A model generated the notes under the pieces. It saw only the letters and a program-made list of their open reading frames with translations. It had not been told where the DNA came from and did no database searches. Positions 60,601 through 64,000 of a stretch of DNA of 64,000 nucleotides are shown here, piece by piece. Each line of letters opens with the position of its first letter. Within the stretch, counting starts at the first letter, position 1. This DNA is from Phoronis australis (Eukaryota > Phoronida > Phoronidae): the NCBI GenBank assembly GCA_002633005.1, contig NMRA01000476.1, forward strand, positions 255,284-319,283, given 5' to 3'. Made by a program: the position numbers and the translations under genes.

Positions 60601-63600
60601 GTTTTCCACCAACTGCTTGCACTCAGGCTCTAAGTTTCCCAGTTGAGAGCAGACGTTCTGTTCAATGAGGCTGATGATTTGTTGCTACAAACAGAGCAGT
60701 CACAAAAGGATTTACTGACTGTAACCTCAAGAATCAAACTACAGGCTAGTGAGAAAAAGGGTTACCAAAACAATGAAAACCATGCACTAGTTTGCAATGA
60801 AAACCAATTGAACACAAGACATTATAGTGTGACACCAACAAATTCATATCAAAAGCACTTTTTACAGAAAATCTTTCCTTTTAAATAGATAGAATTTTTT
60901 ATTCATCAAATAACCACAGTTCAACTATCTTGCATGAAAAGGCGGATTCATTCAACTTGGTGACGAATAAAAGCAAAAATCATGAACTACTGAGACATCA
61001 ACATTCAATAGTTCACATTATGTCTTGATGATTAAATAATAAACCACACGCTGTCACCTTGCATCAATCGGAACACATCGGGCATTTTCCTAGCCCCAAA
61101 TTAAATTATCCCCAGGCGTATTTAACAACTGTGCATTTACAAACTTCAATCAGATCAGAAAGTTATGTGACTGTCAAAATGGAGATTGCAGCCAAATGCA
61201 CCTTGAAAAACATGAAATAACAGTACATCAGGAGGCAGACCAAATATTGAGAATGACATTGTGTACGTCTTTTGAAATCTGTTGAGTGGATAGCAATGAC
61301 AAGTTAGTTTTTTTATCAAATTCCTTGGCTATTCTGATTGAAGTTCACACATATGCAAATATGAAACACTTCCAAGGTATAATTTCAAACTATGAAAATC
61401 CCCAAAGTGTTCTAGATACTTGTAATGTTATCAATAGTACCTTAGTGGAGTTGCTTGTGATCATGGCCTTCACATCACCAAAGAACTTGGTGCAATCAGC
61501 ACACACCGTTGCATTACCCAGTTTCTACAAGCAATTTAACAAATGATGAGAAACAAAAAGCACATTCTCAATTACAAAACAGCCTTCCATTGACAGTCAG
61601 TCACACAAGGAAGTATACATATCCACTCAAGTGCAAGTATCATTTTCTGGCAAAAAAATAGAAAAGTTATCCTCTCCATTATTATCTTGTTAAATTTATC
61701 CACACATATCAATAGCTAGAATACAACAATTAACACACTTCCCAGAGAAGAGCTCAAAGGTTGACAGTCTCATCACTTTTCACATATTATTTAAAGGTTG
61801 ATAGTCTCATCACTGTTCACTTATTATTTAAAGGTTGATAGTTTCATCACTTTTCATATATTATTTAAAGGTTGATAGTTTCATCACAGTTCAAATATTA
61901 TTTAAAGGTTGATAGTTTCATCACTTTTCACATATTATTTAAAGGTTGATAGTTTCATCACTTTTCATATATTATTTAAAGGTTGATAGTTTCATCACTG
62001 TTCAAATATTATTTAAAGGTTGATAGTTTCATCACTTTTCACATATTATTTAAAGGTTGATAGTTTCATCACTTTTCATATATTATTTAAAGGTTGATAG
62101 TTTCATCACTGTTCACATATTATTTAAAGGTTGATAGTCTCATCACTTTTCAACCCACACACCATTGGGATCCTCTTCTTGGCCACTTGCTTGTCGGGAT
62201 GATGCACAGTATCTGAGAAACCAGACTTGCAAATACCCATAGCCTCACACACGGCCACAGGGTCCTGCAAAAATCCAGTTACTTAATAAGCAAACAGCTT
62301 TCATTCAACACAAATACAATGAAATGCAACTCATAGACAAGGAAAACTACATACACATTCCATTTACATCTAATGCAATCATCTAGGTTTAATCAGAGAA
62401 ACTCAAACATCAATGAAAGGTTGTTTCACAACATATGGCCATTTAAACACAAATGTTTTGAAAAGTTGAGAGTGACACATCAAAGTTGAGAGTGACACAT
62501 CAAAGTTGAGAGTGGTACATCAAAATAAATCAGGTTCATGCTCTAAGTTTTATTTGTGTCCGCCAATTCCTAGGCTTAAGACTAAGAAAAATCTACTGTC
62601 ATAGGTAAGGGAACGTAAATTCTCCGCAGACAGGCATTTACAAACACACGTGTGCTTTCTAACGAACTAGAACTTTTTAAGTGCGTAATTGTGGGAAATG
62701 AGGAAAGTAAGCTGACTGAATATGAAAAATCATTTTATGACATATGCATTTATATAATGTACGTACATAATGTATGTAATGCACATATGCACATATGTAC
62801 ATGATATGTATGTACAGACGTGTATGTAATGTACATAAAGTACATGTATTGAGTATTTACTGTACTTGGCCAGCACATTCTCTGAGACAAAAAAATTGTT
62901 GAACACGACACGTGTCAGCATATGACATGAAAATACATAACGTGTATCTATGAATGTATGTAAATGCGCACAAGTAACTTCTTGTCACACATTCCATAAA
63001 CATCCTATTGGTCATTTCTATCATACAATATGCTGTCATGAATTTTTGTTTTGTTTAAAAATATGAAGTAAATATGCTACTGATTACACTGACGATTACT
63101 TAAGATAGCTTCTTATCCATAATGAAATAAGAACTTACCAGATGAGCTTTGATCATTTTAATAATCTCTGCTTCATAGTGGTCAATCACCTCATTACACT
63201 ACAAAAATGAATACCAAAGACATAAGTTTCTATACAACTGAACATCTTCAATCACAAGAAATTAGCATATGCTTGAAAAAACACAAGAATGACACACAAG
63301 TTGACAAGTGATATGATTAATATTTGTTATGTCATAAATTCATAAATTCAGCAGGAAAACTTCAACTTGGAAATTGAAATGTAAAGACAGAAAGAAGAAG
63401 TTCACGTTTTTAATTCAATAGGAAACTTTCATAATTACATTCACTATTACAGTACATTCCTTGACGACCAGTTAGTTTCTTATTTGTTTCAAAATCACTC
63501 GTCGTCCAAAAAGGATTTTTACTACATGCACTTACTTTGTCCCTAAGAAACTTCTCAGGGATGAGTGAGCAAGCCTTAGTGAAATAGGAATGGATCTCAC

Positions 63601-63601
63601 C
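48053..63601 (-). CDS. PSAP: Prosaposin-like gene A, 18 exons seen, 679 aa, 5' end off window
   Basis: Exons in transcript order are 63536-63601, 63139-63198, 62163-62264, 61441-61524, 60562-60684, 59987-60091, 59653-59733, 57910-57972, 55632-55691, 54885-55085, 54499-54679, 53947-54044, 51000-51180, 50076-50176, 49458-49638, 49027-49253, 48513-48605 and 48053-48085. They total 2040 nt (680 codons with TGA) and all phases agree. The product has seven saposin-B domains (the first lacks its CxxC half, which lies beyond the gap at 63726) and a C-terminal saposin-A domain ending CQRHVW and stop. The role is a lysosomal precursor of sphingolipid activators. The linker between domains 4 and 5 has a dibasic SKSRRVK. 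Exons at 53086-53183 and 53638-53779 are an assembly duplicate and are left out of the model. Confidence 0.88.
48513..49253 (-). CDS. Gene A, saposin-B domain 7 (last)
   Basis: Exon 49027-49253 (227 nt) carries CQMC, an NTT sequon, VCNFVP, KC and VC in one piece; the last Cys (VLGLC) opens exon 48513-48605. Length and phase equal the last domain of gene B. Confidence 0.88.
49458..50176 (-). CDS. Gene A, saposin-B domain 6
   Basis: Exon 50076-50176 (101 nt; CVLC, NAT sequon) joins exon 49458-49638 (181 nt; VCAALP, TC, SCK, KLC). The last donor reads GAT|GTAGGT. Exon lengths match domain 5 of gene B exactly. Confidence 0.87.
50480..50895 (+). pseudogene. Coding-like remnant in an intron of gene A, antisense, unidentified
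   Basis: Plus-strand reading from 50480 gives AIGESDLSSEYTVDFALDQP and continues to about 50574, where one frameshift leads into an open frame ending at 50895 (DVPSFDVNLTIQDDEPLPSE ...). The composition looks protein-like across the shift, which suggests a decayed retrocopy or transposon gene. I do not recognise the family. Confidence 0.3.
51000..54044 (-). CDS. Gene A, saposin-B domain 5
   Basis: Exon 53947-54044 (98 nt; CALC, NAT sequon) joins exon 51000-51180 (181 nt; VCSQLP, AC, VC, IQLC). A second copy of the first exon at 53086-53183 differs in one linker residue (Ser instead of Pro) and is probably the other haplotype. The intron carries a large CTCF-motif repeat copy (51.6-52.9 kb). 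Confidence 0.85.
51584..52885 (+). repeat. CTCF-like-motif repeat family, intronic copy in gene A
   Basis: Opens ACAAGAGCAACGCGGAGCG like the 41974 copy and ends near 52885 with a GGACGCC-rich cassette. Sites include GCCACTAGGGGGC at 51803 and 52683 and GCCACTAGGAGGT at 52389; others are decayed. The higher-order period is about 440 bp. Confidence 0.72.
52925..53779 (-). pseudogene. Duplicated exon block of gene A (probable haplotype duplicate)
   Basis: This block is nearly identical to 53781-54640, with only small indels and a few substitutions, and is separated from it by a single N at 53780. It holds a complete copy of the 98-nt exon (53086-53183) and a truncated copy of the 181-nt exon (53638-53779) lacking its first 39 nt or so. 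A real transcript using both copies would contain a broken domain. An assembly join of two alleles is the likeliest cause. Confidence 0.7.
54499..55085 (-). CDS. Gene A, saposin-B domain 4
   Basis: The rest of exon 54885-55085 gives a linker of about 30 residues, then CLIC and an NAT sequon; exon 54499-54679 (181 nt) gives VCTLLP, VC, VC and LQLC. A truncated near-copy of the second exon exists at 53638-53779 next to an N. Confidence 0.87.
54885..59733 (-). CDS. Gene A, saposin-B domain 3 (split over 4 exons)
   Basis: Exons 59653-59733 (VCDIC, NKT sequon), 57910-57972 (ELCERLG, 63 nt), 55632-55691 (CKDGVKQFG, 60 nt) and the first 12 codons of 54885-55085 (DPPTVCKAIGLC). It is the counterpart of domain 1 of gene B in exon structure and residues (compare DPPAICKAIGLC). 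The 55.7-57.9 kb intron is the largest in the gene. Confidence 0.86.
59090..59265. repeat. ~60-bp tandem repeat, 3 copies
   Basis: Three units share TAGTTAGCAAGATAGCTTGT and a TCCATTCYAAGGA-type segment; the middle unit is shorter. Located in a gene A intron. Confidence 0.8.
59987..61524 (-). CDS. Gene A, saposin-B domain 2
   Basis: Exon 61441-61524 (CADC, NST sequon), exon 60562-60684 (NVCSQLG, ECKQLV) and exon 59987-60091 (ICQAMGFC, then a Lys-rich linker) form the domain. Here Cys 3 and Cys 4 share one exon, whereas domains 1 and 3 have an extra intron between them. Confidence 0.85.
61757..62151. repeat. 39-bp minisatellite, 11 copies
   Basis: Unit core TTTAAAGGTTGATAGTTTCA with a variable CACTTTTCACATA tail. 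Tail variants cycle in threes, so a 117-bp higher-order unit exists. The array ends 12 bp from the donor end of exon 62163-62264. Confidence 0.85.
62163..63601 (-). CDS. Gene A, saposin-B domain 1 (partial)
   Basis: Exons 63536-63601 (ACSLIPEKF), 63139-63198 (CNEVIDHYE) and 62163-62264 (VCEAMGIC, then a basic linker ending KKRIPM) supply Cys 3 to 6. The exon with Cys 1 and 2 is missing. The last donor, ATG|GTGTGT, lies directly beside a 39-bp minisatellite. Confidence 0.82.
62466..62527. repeat. 21-bp tandem repeat, 3 copies
   Basis: AAGTTGAGAGTGACACATCA repeated three times, the last with a GTACATC change. The first copies recur at 63968-64000 through the haplotype duplication. Confidence 0.8.
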
Positions 63602-63726
63602 CTGGAAAGAAACATCAATATGTAACAGACGACAACATACTAGATAATATGTAGCAGACTACAACATATGAGATAATGTAGACTTGACCTTTAAACCTTC
63701 AAGACCTTTTAACAATTTTTAAGACC

Positions 63727-63920
63727 NGTCGGATCCGTCCGAAAGTTCGCACATGCCGTCCCATTCACGAATGGAACATATGTGCCAAATTTCATGAACA
63801 TATGTCAAAGGGTTTTGGAGATAGAGCAGCGGACGCCGGACGCCAGACGCCGGACAGACGCCGCCCGTACGGACGGAGATGACGGCATAATGCGTCCACA
63901 TATAAATATGTGGGCGCATA
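63727..63920 (+). repeat. CTCF-like-motif repeat family, terminal cassette only
   Basis: Begins straight after the N at 63726 and matches the 3' cassette of the 43.3-43.5 kb copy, through TATGTGGGCGCATAA. The following bases (63921-64000) repeat 62412-62492, which lacks the cassette, so this is one allele with an insertion. Confidence 0.7.
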
Positions 63921-64000
63921 ATGAGAGGTTGTTTCACAACACATGGCCATTTAAACACAAATGTTTTGAAAAGTTGAGAGTGACACATCAAAGTTGAGAG

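Noticed and set aside
61757-62151. CRISPR-like regular repeat
   Set aside because: Units are contiguous with no unique spacers and the genome is eukaryotic; it is a minisatellite.

Overview
The window looks like nuclear DNA of an animal, most likely a marine invertebrate deuterostome (hemichordate or echinoderm grade; this is an inference and the species is not determined). The evidence is AT-rich sequence, genes split by GT-AG introns of all phases, a full-length NME5 (cilia-type nucleoside diphosphate kinase), two long prosaposin-type genes, and a dense load of MITE, SINE, LINE and satellite-like repeats. Three single-N characters (34378, 53780, 63726) each sit beside a near-identical local duplicate, so the assembly appears to have joined haplotypes there. 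LAYOUT. 1-5421: intergenic, with a TTAA-bounded MITE (556-1099) and a nested inverted-repeat region (about 1950-4060). 5422-16530 (+): a five-exon classical short-chain dehydrogenase/reductase of 294 residues; its 7.5 kb first intron holds a nested satellite-like array (6.34-8.85 kb), a second copy of the TTAA MITE and a MITE with an internal minisatellite. 16.9-18.7 kb: a decayed LINE reverse-transcriptase fragment followed by a foldback minisatellite. 18.7-26.9 kb: intergenic, dominated by a roughly 150-bp-monomer repeat family. 27162-31519 (+): five-exon NME5, 218 residues. 32451-44656 (-): prosaposin-like gene B, 14 exons, 603 residues seen, six saposin-B domains plus a C-terminal saposin-A domain; its 5' start is not identified. 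48053-63601 (-): prosaposin-like gene A, 18 exons seen, 679 residues, at least seven saposin-B domains (the first partial, continuing off the window) plus a C-terminal saposin-A domain. HOW THE GENES RELATE. A and B are tandem paralogues in the same orientation: the last domains keep identical exon lengths and phases (101, 181, 227 nt; also 63 and 60 nt exons for the split domain). Saposins are released from such precursors in the lysosome and present sphingolipids to hydrolases. NME5 and gene B converge tail to tail, with poly(A) signals facing each other about 32 bp apart. MOST UNUSUAL FEATURE. One repeat family (copies near 19.8-22.9, 42.0-43.5, 47.5-48.0, 51.6-52.9 and 63.7-63.9 kb) is built of roughly 150-bp monomers, each ending in GCCACTAGGNGGC, which resembles the CTCF core binding motif. 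In the 42.0-43.5 kb copy three motif variants repeat with a period of exactly 450 bp. A separate regulatory-looking signal, the DR1 nuclear-receptor motif AGGTCAAAGGTCA, recurs in two other repeat families.
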